Origin: Bacillota bacterium
GTDB lineage: Bacteria; Bacillota; Clostridia; Peptostreptococcales; Anaerovoracaceae
Reading direction: 5' to 3'
Length of the DNA: 46,633 bases
NCBI GenBank assembly: GCA_017626845.1
Contig: JAGAHX010000018.1
Location: 1 to 46,633 of the forward strand
A model generated the notes under the pieces. It was not told the DNA's origin. It worked only from the letters and a program-made list of their open reading frames with translations, and searched no databases. A program made the translations under genes and the position numbers. Below, in pieces: positions 17,601-24,946 of the stretch (the stretch's first letter is position 1; the number at the start of each line of letters is the position of its first letter).

Positions 17601-17923
17601 CGGAAAGCGCTTACTACTACAAACCCGTGCTCTGGGCGTATGAGAACGGCATTACCGCAGGCGTCTCCGCCGACGAATTCGCGCCGGATGTGTCTGTGAC
17701 CCGTGCACAGGCGGTCACCTTCCTGTACGGCGTAGCCGGCCGCCCGGCAGCCGGCAGCGAGCCCTTCGAGGACGTTGCAGATACCGATTGGTTCGCAGCA
17801 CCCGTCGCCTGGGCCTACAACAACGGAATCACCTCCGGTACTTCCGCGACGATGTTCAGCCCGGATGCAGCTTGCCAGCGCGCGCAGATCATCACCTTTA
17901 TGGCACAGTACTTTGCAGAATAA
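14687..17923 (+). CDS. large secreted SLH-anchored surface protein with Big-like domains
   Basis: The protein has 1078 residues. A signal peptide (1-32, cleavage after AYA) is followed by a long region of short beta-strand repeats rich in Thr, Asn and Gly (about 40-440; recurring phrases such as ITGNVDIT and TINGNATI) that looks like a right-handed beta-helix. Next come an InlB-repeat-like domain (ending EVKALFEE), two Big/immunoglobulin-like domains ending in TVTITATAAETENF and ATIVATAAETETF, a Gly linker (SSGGGGGV), another repeat domain, and three SLH domains in the last 180 residues (FTDVPENAYFRKPVEWALKN, FKDVAESAYYYKPVLWAYEN, FEDVADTDWFAAPVAWAYNN). SLH domains bind secondary wall polymers, so it sits on the cell surface, probably as an adhesin or S-layer-associated protein. 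Its ligand is unknown. The 150-bp leader (14537-14686) holds a weak hairpin near 14610. Confidence 0.88.
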   Translation: MKTMLRKIIASLLVLSMVFAAVPWMPQSTAYADPVTYPLWVGGVQVTDANKADILGDGTAKYYPEVNVLELTDASLTKTYSGSLIYAEDMDLTINAPNGLTLDNPSNGVTLYLKSSTNSHDLIINGNNIVIKALNSPAIVCGRNVTINGSTQISSNSVGINAPGIVTINGNATINSGNAPGITYPSELFLNGKSHEVNSEGMALSAGKITIKGDFKSSAEGNQPSISCQTTVTITGNVDITTKGSAPSITGQTVNITGNVDITSEGSYGIKAGAVTIEGAARIDAMAPAISVNTGNLVLTGPTGTKHELKSAKAQAIEVTTAGGTLTIEGDITATSDQAPAIYCLGNIGIKGNVNATTSGSSGILAKGNIVIDGDVTVTSVSQPAVNAGGSIEIKSGTWVLDGGNGLAIVAEKGITIPATHEIAKPEGAKLDDEKRLLLEADGSTPVHSTVIRLVGERSVTVTDDGNGTASASPEKGAAGTLVTLTATPKTGYQFKDWEVIFGGVTIENDQFEIGTADVEVKALFEEISSLKEDQELSFKDTQLAFDYSKGASADLEVKHTKGDGALSFKSSDETIAKVDDKGHVEILKVGTVTITATAAETENFNKAEAECKIIIDKGSRQNESLETVAKYGTEAQYDLSQYIETGAASTVATVDKDESAAIVESSVTAEGVLKYTIIGNPEKIGETAVIRVYVGESDCFGEYYIDITITVVDKDVQVLSFEAVELTKKYGDEPFINKLTQSMGDGEISYASSNPSVATVSSDGTVTIVNAGDATIVATAAETETFAATQASFHLIVEEGDAPVPDKPSSGGGGGVTTYAVKLSATENGNITASTNNAAENATVTITVTPDKGYVLDQLTVKDKNNDSIAVTEKGSEYSFKMPASPVEVTATFKAEAEVSADDFPFTDVPENAYFRKPVEWALKNGITSGTTPTTFGPFDVTTRGQMITFLWIAKGSPEPTSTELPFKDVAESAYYYKPVLWAYENGITAGVSADEFAPDVSVTRAQAVTFLYGVAGRPAAGSEPFEDVADTDWFAAPVAWAYNNGITSGTSATMFSPDAACQRAQIITFMAQYFAE

Positions 17924-17943
17924 CTACAAAAGAACAGCATTTA

Positions 17944-17978
17944 GCAGACAGGGCCGGGAGCTTCCCGGTCCTGTCTGC
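17944..17978 (+). terminator. hairpin after the SLH protein gene
   Basis: A 16-bp stem GCAGACAGGGCCGGGA (17944-17959) / TCCCGGTCCTGTCTGC (17963-17978) has one G-U pair and a 3-nt loop. The following T-run is weak (ATTTC), so it may act as a terminator or as an mRNA 3'-end stabiliser. Confidence 0.7.
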
Positions 17979-18082
17979 ATTTCAGTACCTTGCCATTGAA
18001 ACTTCCGCATGGTAAAATAATTCTGCAAATCAAATTACCACGCGGGCCAACGGCTCACCCGGCCGTTCGCGAGCACCAAAGT

Positions 18083-18111
18083 GCGATAGGAGTGATTCCT
18101 ATCGCTTTTTT
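18083..18111 (+). terminator. terminator or attenuator just before the Rpn-like gene
   Basis: The perfect 9-bp stem GCGATAGGA (18083-18091) / TCCTATCGC (18097-18105) is followed by TTTTTT (18106-18111). It lies only 15 bp before the start codon of the next gene. A possible promoter (TTGCCA at 17992, TAAAAT near 18013) and a small upstream stem (AACGGC / GCCGTT) lie before it, so it may attenuate that gene. The attenuator role is inferred. Confidence 0.8.
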
Positions 18112-18126
18112 GTTAAGGAGGAGAAC

Positions 18127-19017
18127 ATGACGGACTACAGAAAGTTTAATCCAATCGATGATAAACTGTTCAGCAAGATGGCAGAAGAACGGGACTTCTG
18201 TGAGGAGATTATCCGGGTCATACTGGGCGATCCGGAATTAAAAGTGATCGATCATCATCCCCAGGAAGTAATTACAAACCTCAAAGGCCGCAGCGTGCAG
18301 CTGGATGCCGTCTGCCGGCTGTCGGATGGCCGGATCCTCAACGTTGAGGTACAGACTTACGGCGGAGAGGACCACCAACGGCGCGTGCGGTATTACGGCT
18401 CAGTGCTTACGGCAAACAGGACTCCTGCGGGAACGGCTTTCCAGGATGTTGTAAACGTATGCATTATCTATATTGCGCGGTTCGATATCTTCGGAGAAGG
18501 AAAGTCCGTTTATCATATCGATCGAGTAGTACGCGAGACAGGCGATATCGTGTATAATGGGATGGAAGAGATCTATGTAAACGCAGAGGCCCGGGACGGT
18601 TCCGATGTGTCGGAATTGATGCAGGTATTTACAGAAGGTGCCGTTTACAGCACGAAGTTCCCAGTAACATCGGGATTAAAAAGGCTTTATAGGGAGGGTG
18701 ATGAGAAGATGATCCGAACATTATCCGATGAACTAAGAGAAGAAGGCTTTAGAAGAGGTCACGAGGAAGGTTTCGCGGAGGGCCGCGCGGAGGGCCGCGA
18801 AGTTGGACGCGAAGAAGGCCGTGCAGAAGGTCGCGAAGTTGGACGCGAAGAAGGCCGTGCGGAGGGCCGCGAAGTTGGACGCGAAGAAGGCCGCGCGGAG
18901 GGCCGCGAAGTTGGACGCGAAGAAGGCCGCGCGGAAGGCCGTGAGGAAACGATTCGGAAACTTGCCGAAAAAATGAGCCTTTCCGAAGAGGAACTGAAGG
19001 CTATGCTGGATGCATAA
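18127..19017 (+). CDS. Rpn-family / PD-(D/E)XK nuclease-transposase-like protein
   Basis: The protein has 296 residues. The N-terminal 200 resemble the PD-(D/E)XK 'Rpn recombination-promoting nuclease/putative transposase' family: opening DYRKFNPIDDKLFSKMAEER, then the catalytic pattern QLDAVCRLSDGRILNVEVQ with Asp and the E-x-Q motif. The C-terminal part (about 205-275) is a run of 12-residue repeats GREVGREEGRAE, highly charged and probably helical, encoded by nearly identical 36-bp DNA units. A short tail (KLAEKMSLSEEELKAMLD) follows. Members are common in gut Clostridia and are thought to be DNA nucleases or degenerate transposases. A terminator-like hairpin sits directly upstream, and AAGGAGGAG precedes the ATG. 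Confidence 0.85.
   Translation: MTDYRKFNPIDDKLFSKMAEERDFCEEIIRVILGDPELKVIDHHPQEVITNLKGRSVQLDAVCRLSDGRILNVEVQTYGGEDHQRRVRYYGSVLTANRTPAGTAFQDVVNVCIIYIARFDIFGEGKSVYHIDRVVRETGDIVYNGMEEIYVNAEARDGSDVSELMQVFTEGAVYSTKFPVTSGLKRLYREGDEKMIRTLSDELREEGFRRGHEEGFAEGRAEGREVGREEGRAEGREVGREEGRAEGREVGREEGRAEGREVGREEGRAEGREETIRKLAEKMSLSEEELKAMLDA
18790..18945 (+). repeat. in-gene tandem repeat, 36-bp unit, four copies plus a partial fifth
   Basis: Units start at 18790, 18826, 18862 and 18898, with a partial fifth at 18934. Each encodes EGREVGREEGRA with only a few synonymous changes (GAG/GAA, GCG/GCA, CGC/CGT). The near-identity at DNA level indicates recent expansion or ongoing slippage within the reading frame. 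Confidence 0.92.
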
Positions 19018-19064
19018 AAGATTTTGTGAATCCTGATGATAAATTATTGATAAAAGGAGTACGC

Positions 19065-19970
19065 GTGAGCAAAGTATCCATAATCGTACCATGCTATAAC
19101 GAAGAAGAGGCGCTGCCGATCTTTTACGAGGCGGCCTGCAAAGAGTTGGCCGGCATCGAAGACCTGGAGATTTACCTGATCGACGACGGGTCCAAAGACG
19201 GCACGCTGGCGATCATGCGAGATCTTGCCGCGAAGGACAGCCGGGTAAAATACGTCTCGTTTTCCCGCAATTTCGGCAAGGAAGCGGCCCTTTATGCGGG
19301 GCTGCAGGCGGCGACCGGCGATTACGTGGCCGTAGCCGATGCCGACATGCAGGACCCGCCTTCGCTCATCCCGCAGATGCTGCAGATCCTCGAGGGCGGC
19401 GAATACGACTGCGTCGCGACGCGCCGCGTGACCCGCGCAGGGGAGCCCCCGGTGCGCAGTTTCTTTGCCCGCCGTTTCTACCGGCTCATCAACCGCATCT
19501 CCAGCACGGAATTCAAGGACGGTGTCCGGGATTTCCGCCTGATGAAGCGCCAGATGGTGGATGCGGTGCTCTCCATGACGGAATACGACCGTTTCTCCAA
19601 GGGTATCTTCAGCTGGGTGGGTTTTAAGACCAAATGGCTGGAATACGAGAACGTGGAGCGTTCTGCAGGGGAGACGAAGTGGTCCTTCTGGAAACTCTTT
19701 AAGTATGCGATCGACGGTATCGTGGATTTCTCCGCGTTTCCCTTGCTGATCTCCTGTTTCGCTGCAGGTGCCTTCTGGCTGGCGGCGCTGGTGATGCTCA
19801 TCGTCTGTCTGTGCGGCGCCGGCGCTTCCTGGCTGCCCATGGCGACCCTTGTCGTATTCTGTGCAGGGGTCATCCAGACCTCGGTGGCGGTGCTCAGCCT
19901 GTACTTTTCCAAGACCTATCTGCAGACGAAGGGCAGACCCATCTATATCGTCGCAGAGCGCAAAGACTGA
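19065..19970 (+). CDS. GT2-family glycosyltransferase (bactoprenol/dolichol-phosphate sugar transferase type)
   Basis: The protein has 301 residues. GT2 motifs are clear: SIIVPCYNEEEALP at the start, LIDDGSKDGT (about 37-46) and VADADMQDPPSL with the metal-binding DxD (about 91-102). Two hydrophobic segments near the C-terminus (about 225-255 and 262-282) anchor it in the membrane, as in GtrB/YkcC-type enzymes that move a sugar from a nucleotide donor to undecaprenyl phosphate. I chose the GTG at 19065 because AAAAGGAG lies 7 bp upstream; the longer ATG frame lacks a site. It starts 47 bp after the Rpn-like gene and is followed by a terminator. The sugar cannot be told. Confidence 0.9.
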   Translation: MSKVSIIVPCYNEEEALPIFYEAACKELAGIEDLEIYLIDDGSKDGTLAIMRDLAAKDSRVKYVSFSRNFGKEAALYAGLQAATGDYVAVADADMQDPPSLIPQMLQILEGGEYDCVATRRVTRAGEPPVRSFFARRFYRLINRISSTEFKDGVRDFRLMKRQMVDAVLSMTEYDRFSKGIFSWVGFKTKWLEYENVERSAGETKWSFWKLFKYAIDGIVDFSAFPLLISCFAAGAFWLAALVMLIVCLCGAGASWLPMATLVVFCAGVIQTSVAVLSLYFSKTYLQTKGRPIYIVAERKD

Positions 19971-19984
19971 TCTTCGCGATATGC

Positions 19985-20010
19985 CCGCGGCGCTATGCCG
20001 CGGTTTTTTT
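19985..20010 (+). terminator. terminator after the GT2 gene
   Basis: The stem CCGCGGC (19985-19991) / GCCGCGG (19997-20003) is followed by TTTTTTT (20004-20010). Confidence 0.92.
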
Positions 20011-20031
20011 GCGGCAAACCGCTTTTGGGGG

Positions 20032-20059
20032 TTGCAATCTGCTGGGAAAGGGATATAAT
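20032..20059 (+). promoter_or_regulatory. promoter of the flavodoxin gene
   Basis: The -35 TTGCAA (20032-20037) and -10 TATAAT (20054-20059) are 16 bp apart. The leader to the ATG is about 55 nt and very A+T-rich. Confidence 0.8.
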
Positions 20060-20117
20060 ATTAGTACAGTAAATTTGATACAATATAATTTGATAAAATA
20101 TAAATGGAGGACCTAAT

Positions 20118-20510
20118 ATGAATATCGCAGTCAGATACTATTCCCGCTCCGGCAATACGAAAGCGATCGCCGAAGCCATCGCCCAGGCAGCCGGCGTGCA
20201 GGCCGTTTCCGTCGACAAGGCCGACGCAAAGATCGCAGAGCCCGCAGACGTTCTGTTCATCGGCGGCGCGCTGTATGCCTACGGTCTGGACAGCCGCCTC
20301 AAGGCTTATCTCAAGACCCTGAAGGCCGGAGATGCCAAGAAAGCCGTCGTCTTTTCCACGACCTGGATCTCCAAGCATTCCATCGACCTGATCAAGGACG
20401 GTCTGAAGGCAGCCGGCATCCCCGTGGAAGACGAATTCTTCTACGTCAAGGGCAAGCCCAGCGAAGCCGAGCTGAAGGACGCAGCGGAATTTGCGAAAAA
20501 GTTTTTCTAA
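20118..20510 (+). CDS. short flavodoxin
   Basis: The protein has 130 residues. The FMN phosphate-binding loop YYSRSGNTKAIAEAI follows the first strand, and FIGGALYAYGLD lies where the second FMN loop is expected. Flavodoxins carry single electrons and often replace ferredoxin in fermentation. It is slightly shorter than classic flavodoxins (about 138-150). It has its own promoter and a GGAGG ribosome site and sits directly before pta. The 190 bp after it (20511-20701) hold a small stem CCGGC/GCCGG (about 20527-20541) without a T-run, then the pta promoter. Confidence 0.88.
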   Translation: MNIAVRYYSRSGNTKAIAEAIAQAAGVQAVSVDKADAKIAEPADVLFIGGALYAYGLDSRLKAYLKTLKAGDAKKAVVFSTTWISKHSIDLIKDGLKAAGIPVEDEFFYVKGKPSEAELKDAAEFAKKFF

Positions 20511-20619
20511 GCATCGCTGAGGGCGGGCCGGCGCCCAGCCGGAAGGAAAAACGGAAGAATGCAGGGGCGCATTTTGCGAAAGAAATCGAAGAGATGTACC
20601 GCTCTTAGTGGAAATCATC

Positions 20620-20678
20620 TTGTAGCAACCTCCCAAATGGCGTTATAATAAATAGGTTAATTGCTAATTATTGAACCG
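20620..20678 (+). promoter_or_regulatory. pta promoter with possible weak Rex-like site
   Basis: The -35 TTGTAG (20620-20625) and -10 TATAAT (20644-20649) are 18 bp apart. Just downstream, TTGCTAATTATTGAACCG (20661-20678) matches the Rex consensus at 10 of 14 positions. The promoter is well supported; the Rex site is only a candidate. Confidence 0.6.
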
Positions 20679-20701
20679 ATTACATAATACGGAGGTATCA
20701 A

Positions 20702-21712
20702 ATGTTCGATAAGCTGATCGCAAAAGTAAAGGCGGAACCCAAAACGATCGTGTTCACCGAAGGTGTCGACGCGCGTATCCAGGAAGCGGCATCCAAGCTC
20801 CTCGCAGAGAAGCTGATGGGCGTCATCCTTGTCGGTGTCGTAGACGAAGTTAAGAAGACCGCAGCTGAAAGAGGCTTCAACATCGAAGGCGCACAGATCA
20901 TCGATCCCGCAACCTATGAAGGCATGGACGAGATGGTCGACGCCATGGTCGCTCTGCGCAAGGGCAAGATGAGCCCCGAAGACTGCAAGACCAACCTGCT
21001 GAAGGGCAACTATTTCGGCACTATGCTCGTAAAGATGGGCAAGGCCGACTGCCTGCTGGGCGGCGCTACCTATTCCACCGCAGACACCGTAAGACCCGCT
21101 CTGCAGCTGGTCAAGACCAAGCCCGGTGCACACCTCGTATCTTCCTGCTTTATTCTGAACAGAGAAGACGGACCCGAAGAACTGCGGACCATCGCCATGG
21201 GCGACTGCGCGATCAACATCGACTATCAGGATAACGTCGACAAGGAAGGCAATGTTACCTTCACCGCAGGCGAAAAGCTGGCGGAAGTCGCGGAAGAGAT
21301 CTACAAGGTCGCTCCCACCTTCGGCATTGATCCGAAACTGGCCATGCTGAGTTTCTCCACCAAGGGCTCCGGCAAGGGCGGCACCGTTTCTCTGTCCCAG
21401 GCAGCCATCAAGGTCCTGAAGGAGAAGCACCCCGACTGGAACGCGGACGGTGAGATGCAGTTCGACGCTGCCGTTTCTCCCGTTGTCGGCCAGCTGAAGT
21501 TCCCCGGCTCCAAGGTCGCAGGCTATGCTAACACCTTCGTGTTCCCCTGCATCGAAGCGGGCAACATCGGCTACAAGATCGCACAGAGACTGGGCGGATA
21601 TGCTGCTTACGGTCCTATCTCCCTGGGCCTCAACGCACCCATCAACGACCTGTCCAGAGGCTGTGACGCAGACGAAGTTTACAAGATGGCTATCATCACC
21701 GCTGCCCTGTAA
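20702..21712 (+). CDS. pta: phosphate acetyltransferase
   Basis: The protein has 336 residues, the length of single-domain Pta. The family's signature sequences are present: VFTEGVDARIQEAA near the start, CLLGGATYSTADTVRPALQ in the middle, FPGSKVAGYANTFVFPCIEA, and the C-terminal GLNAPINDLSRGC. It interconverts acetyl-CoA and acetyl phosphate, feeding substrate-level ATP formation through acetate kinase, which is not in this window. The gene is monocistronic with a strong promoter and a convergent bidirectional terminator. Phosphate butyryltransferases are relatives, but the wording fits Pta better. Confidence 0.95.
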   Translation: MFDKLIAKVKAEPKTIVFTEGVDARIQEAASKLLAEKLMGVILVGVVDEVKKTAAERGFNIEGAQIIDPATYEGMDEMVDAMVALRKGKMSPEDCKTNLLKGNYFGTMLVKMGKADCLLGGATYSTADTVRPALQLVKTKPGAHLVSSCFILNREDGPEELRTIAMGDCAINIDYQDNVDKEGNVTFTAGEKLAEVAEEIYKVAPTFGIDPKLAMLSFSTKGSGKGGTVSLSQAAIKVLKEKHPDWNADGEMQFDAAVSPVVGQLKFPGSKVAGYANTFVFPCIEAGNIGYKIAQRLGGYAAYGPISLGLNAPINDLSRGCDADEVYKMAIITAAL

Positions 21713-21738
21713 ACGGATCTCTCTCAAAGCAAAACAAA

Positions 21739-21767
21739 ACCCGGAGGCGCAAACCTCCGGGTATTTT
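21739..21767. terminator. bidirectional terminator between pta and the M18 aminopeptidase
   Basis: The perfect 9-bp stem ACCCGGAGG (21739-21747) / CCTCCGGGT (21754-21762) is followed by ATTTTT on the plus strand and preceded by A-rich sequence that serves the minus-strand gene. Confidence 0.92.
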
Positions 21768-21776
21768 TGTGCGGTT

Positions 21777-23171
21777 TTATGCGTTCAGGAGGAAGGCACG
21801 ATAGCCCTTGTAGGCTTCGTAGACGTCCGCCTTGGATGTGACTTCGTAGGGCGCGTGCATGGACAGGACGGCCACGCCGCTGTCGATGACGTTCATGCAG
21901 TAGACGGCCATGATGTAGGCGATGGTGCCGCCTCCGCCCACGTCCACCTTGCCCAGCTCGCAGAACTGGTAGGAGACGTTCGCGTCGTCCATGATGCGGC
22001 GGATCTGGGCCACGTATTCGGCGTTGGCATCGTTGGAGCCGCTCTTGCCTCTGGCGCCGGTAAACTTGTTGAAGGCCAGTCCTCTGGACAGGAAGGCAGA
22101 GCTTCTCTTTTCGTAGGCATCCGCGTACAGGGGATCGAAGCCCGCGGAGACGTCGGAACTCAGCATGCTGGAGTTCGCGAGGCACTTGCGGGTGGCGGAA
22201 TAGACGTCCTTGCCCAGGGCTTCCATCAGCTTGGCGATGGTGTTCTCGAAGAACAGAGAAGTCATGCCGGTGGCGCCTACGCTGCCGATCTCTTCCTTAT
22301 CGACGATGAGGCAGCAGGCGGTCTTGCCGACCTTCGCGTTTTCGTCCAGCATGGCCAGCACGGAGGTGTAGGCGCAGACTCTGTCGTCCTGGCCGTAGGC
22401 GAGGATCATGCTGCGGTCGAAACCGCAGTCGCGGGCGTGACCCGCCGGAACGATCTCCAGCTCCGCAGAGAGCAGGTCCGCTTCTTCCATGCCGTACTTT
22501 TCCTTGAGGAACGCCAGCACGTTGGCCTTTACCGCTTCCTTTTCGTCCTTGCTCAGCTTGGACTTCGCGAGGGGCCGGTTGCCGACCAGCAGATCCAGGC
22601 CTTCGCCGGTGATCACATCCGCCGCTTTCTTCTGCTGGCGCTCTGCGGACAGGTGGATGAGCAGATCCGTAAAGCAGAACACGGGATCGGTCTCGTCTTC
22701 GCCGATGCGCACTTCCTTGCAGCTGCCGTCCTTCAGGGCCACGGTGCCGTGGATGGCCATGGGCTGGGTGATCCACTGATATTTCTTGATGCCGCCGTAA
22801 TAATGGGTGTCCAGGTAGGCCAGTCCGTCGGTCTCGTACAGCGGATTCTGCTTTACATCCAGTCTGGGAGAGTCGATATGTGCGCCGAGGATGTTCATGC
22901 CTTCCGTCAGGTCTTTGCTGCCCATGCGGAACAGGGCTAAGGTCTTGCCCATGCAGACGGTGTAGAACTTGTCGCCTTCCTTGGGCGCACCTTTCTTCAG
23001 CGCTTCATCCAGCTCCACGTAGCCTGCGGCCTTCGCCATGGCGATGGTCTGTTTGACGCATTCCCGCTCGGTCTTACCGTCGTCCAGGAACTTCTTGTAG
23101 CCTTCGCTCACCCGTTCCAGTTCCTTTAAGTCTTTCTGCTTATATTTGTCCCATGCAGTCTTGTTTTCCAT
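21777..23171 (-). CDS. M18-family aminopeptidase
   Basis: The protein has 464 residues. Zinc-ligand motifs of M18 peptidases are visible: GAHIDSPRLDVK (His98, Asp100), DKEEIGSVGATG with the catalytic Glu, FDPLYADAYEK, and the C-terminal LSMHAPYEV. These enzymes form large tetrahedral cytosolic complexes and remove N-terminal, often acidic or neutral, residues from peptides. This fits an organism that also encodes a peptide ABC importer at 30-36 kb. The ATG (23169-23171) has a GGAG site upstream. The 227-bp region to the next gene (23172-23397) holds a conspicuous CCCTTCGACAAGCTCAGGG sequence and the next gene's promoter. Confidence 0.93.
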   Translation of the reverse strand: MENKTAWDKYKQKDLKELERVSEGYKKFLDDGKTERECVKQTIAMAKAAGYVELDEALKKGAPKEGDKFYTVCMGKTLALFRMGSKDLTEGMNILGAHIDSPRLDVKQNPLYETDGLAYLDTHYYGGIKKYQWITQPMAIHGTVALKDGSCKEVRIGEDETDPVFCFTDLLIHLSAERQQKKAADVITGEGLDLLVGNRPLAKSKLSKDEKEAVKANVLAFLKEKYGMEEADLLSAELEIVPAGHARDCGFDRSMILAYGQDDRVCAYTSVLAMLDENAKVGKTACCLIVDKEEIGSVGATGMTSLFFENTIAKLMEALGKDVYSATRKCLANSSMLSSDVSAGFDPLYADAYEKRSSAFLSRGLAFNKFTGARGKSGSNDANAEYVAQIRRIMDDANVSYQFCELGKVDVGGGGTIAYIMAVYCMNVIDSGVAVLSMHAPYEVTSKADVYEAYKGYRAFLLNA

Positions 23172-23305
23172 GTATTTTTACTCCTTTTCTGTATTGGGCG
23201 CCCCTTCGATCCCTTCGACAAGCTCAGGGAACGTACAGAGACCGCCTTTGCTATCATACCCGTTTTTGCGAGCCTCTGCAAGGGTCACGCCCCGGGAACA
23301 AACCG

Positions 23306-23334
23306 TTGAAACCGCGGCCCCCCGGATTTATAAT
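23306..23334 (+). promoter_or_regulatory. promoter of the MalY/PatB gene
   Basis: The -35 TTGAAA (23306-23311) and -10 TATAAT (23329-23334) are separated by 17 bp, 64 bp before the ATG. Confidence 0.82.
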
Positions 23335-23397
23335 GAAGACGGAAGCAAGAAAACATATTTCTTTTGATACATGTGGTTGCATCAGAGAGGAGAAAAC

Positions 23398-24576
23398 ATG
23401 AAGTACAATTTTGACGAGATCATCGACCGCCGCGGTACGGACTGTCTGAAATATGACTTCGGTCCCAAGCGCAAGGGCAGAAGCGACCTGCTCCCCATGT
23501 GGGTCGCGGATATGGACTTTAAACTCCCCGACGAGATCCTGGCCGATCTGCATAAGCGCGTCGACCACGGCATCTTCGGCTACACCGATCCTCTGGACGA
23601 CTATTTCGAAGCCCTCAACCATTGGTTCTCCACCCGCTACGGCTACACGGTAGAACCTGAATGGGTCACCCTGGGCGCCGGCCTCGTTTACGCCGTGCAT
23701 CTGAGCGTACAGGCCTTTACCAAGCCCGGCGAAGGCGTCATGGTAATGCAGCCCGTCTACTATCCGTTCTCCGAAGCCATTAAGCAGAACGGCCGCAAGC
23801 TCGTAAACTGCCAGCTGCACTACGACGGCGCCTATTCCATCGACTTCGAGAAGATGGAGAAGCTGATCAAGGAAGAGGATGTAAAGGTCCTGATCTTCTG
23901 CAGCCCGCACAACCCGGTAGGCCGCGTCTGGACGAAGGAAGAACTCACGAAGGTCGCCGACATCTGCCTCAAGAACGGCGTCATCCTGATGATCGACGAG
24001 ATCCACTGCGACTTTGTCTTCCCGGGTCACAAATTCACGAGCATCATGAACCTGGACGAGAAGTATCATAAGATCGTTGCCCTGTACAGCTCCCCGGGCA
24101 AGACCTTCAACGTGGCCGGTCTGCAGTCTGCGAACATCATCATTCCGAACCCCGAGCTCAGAGCGAAGTTCAAGAAGGCCAACACCTCCGCCGGCTACAG
24201 CCAGGCGAACTGCATGGGCCAGGTAGCGCTGATGAGCTGCTACACTAAGGGCGCCGAGTGGGTGGACGAGCTGGTCGAATACATCTGGGGCAACGTCTGC
24301 TACATGAAGGACTTCGTAGAGAAGAACTTCCCGAAGGCCCACTTCGTGGATCCGGACGGCACCTACCTCACCTGGGTCGACTTCTCCGGCTACGGCCTCG
24401 AGGACGACGATCTGGAGCACCTGATGGTGGAAGAAGCCAAACTGTGGCTGGATTCCGGCGCCATCTTCGGTCCGGAGACCAAGCAGTTCGAGCGCTTCAA
24501 CCTGGGCTGCCCGCGCAGCGTCGTGGAGCAGGCCATGAAGCAGCTGAAGGCCGCCTTCGACGCCAGAGGACTGTAA
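23398..24576 (+). CDS. PLP-dependent aminotransferase / cystathionine beta-lyase (MalY/PatB family)
   Basis: The protein has 392 residues and is a fold-type I PLP enzyme. The MalY/PatB opening is present (KYDFGPKRKGRSDLLPMWVA, DMDF), as are CSPHNPVGRVW, the cofactor-contacting IDEIHCDFVFPG, and the PLP lysine Lys235 in SSPGKTFNVAG. MalY/PatB enzymes cleave cystathionine or cysteine conjugates to a thiol, pyruvate and ammonia. The ATG at 23398 follows AGAGAGGAG; an in-frame upstream ATG has no site. The gene is monocistronic, with its own promoter and terminator. The exact substrate is not decided by sequence. Confidence 0.9.
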   Translation: MKYNFDEIIDRRGTDCLKYDFGPKRKGRSDLLPMWVADMDFKLPDEILADLHKRVDHGIFGYTDPLDDYFEALNHWFSTRYGYTVEPEWVTLGAGLVYAVHLSVQAFTKPGEGVMVMQPVYYPFSEAIKQNGRKLVNCQLHYDGAYSIDFEKMEKLIKEEDVKVLIFCSPHNPVGRVWTKEELTKVADICLKNGVILMIDEIHCDFVFPGHKFTSIMNLDEKYHKIVALYSSPGKTFNVAGLQSANIIIPNPELRAKFKKANTSAGYSQANCMGQVALMSCYTKGAEWVDELVEYIWGNVCYMKDFVEKNFPKAHFVDPDGTYLTWVDFSGYGLEDDDLEHLMVEEAKLWLDSGAIFGPETKQFERFNLGCPRSVVEQAMKQLKAAFDARGL

Positions 24577-24591
24577 AAGCAAGATATAACA

Positions 24592-24620
24592 AAAGCGGGT
24601 CCGTAAGGGCCCGCTTTTTT
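24592..24620 (+). terminator. terminator after the MalY/PatB gene
   Basis: The stem AAAGCGGGTCC / GGGCCCGCTTT with loop GTAA (one G-U pair) ends in TTTTTT (to 24620). It faces the convergent small-protein operon. Confidence 0.88.
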
Positions 24621-24625
24621 GCGTG

Positions 24626-24943
24626 CTAAAAGAGCAGCAGACCGATCCCAAAGGAGAGGGCGTTGGCCGCTAAAACCTTCCAAAACAGGGACCTTGACGG
24701 TCCGAAAGCCCGTGCGTAGATCAGAAACTCCGCGAAAACGACGGCGAGTTCCAACGGCACAACGATATTCCAGTAGGTGGAGCGGGTGCCGCTGATCGCA
24801 AGGATGAGGTTGAGCGACAGGTTTGTTACGACATTGGCACAAGCGACGATCGTTATGTCGTCCTTTGTCCGGTATCCGAACAGGTAAAACAGAACGGTCT
24901 CGATCAGCACGGTCAGAAGACATGCTTTCAGGATCGTAAGCAT
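24626..24943 (-). CDS. small membrane protein, three predicted segments, unknown function
   Basis: The protein has 105 residues, mostly hydrophobic, with about three membrane segments: ACLLTVLIETVLFYLFG, a middle one (ANVVTNLSLNLILAISG) and a C-terminal one (VLAANALSFGIGLLLF). No family is recognised. It is the last gene of a tightly packed minus-strand operon (MFS transporter, two signal-peptide microproteins, this one) and begins 3 bp after the previous stop. A convergent terminator serves its 3' end. An accessory role to the transporter is a guess from context. Confidence 0.68.
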   Translation of the reverse strand: MLTILKACLLTVLIETVLFYLFGYRTKDDITIVACANVVTNLSLNLILAISGTRSTYWNIVVPLELAVVFAEFLIYARAFGPSRSLFWKVLAANALSFGIGLLLF

Positions 24944-24946
24944 CGC

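Noticed and set aside
18790..18945. Possible CRISPR array
   Set aside because: The units are directly adjacent with no spacers and are in-frame protein repeats.
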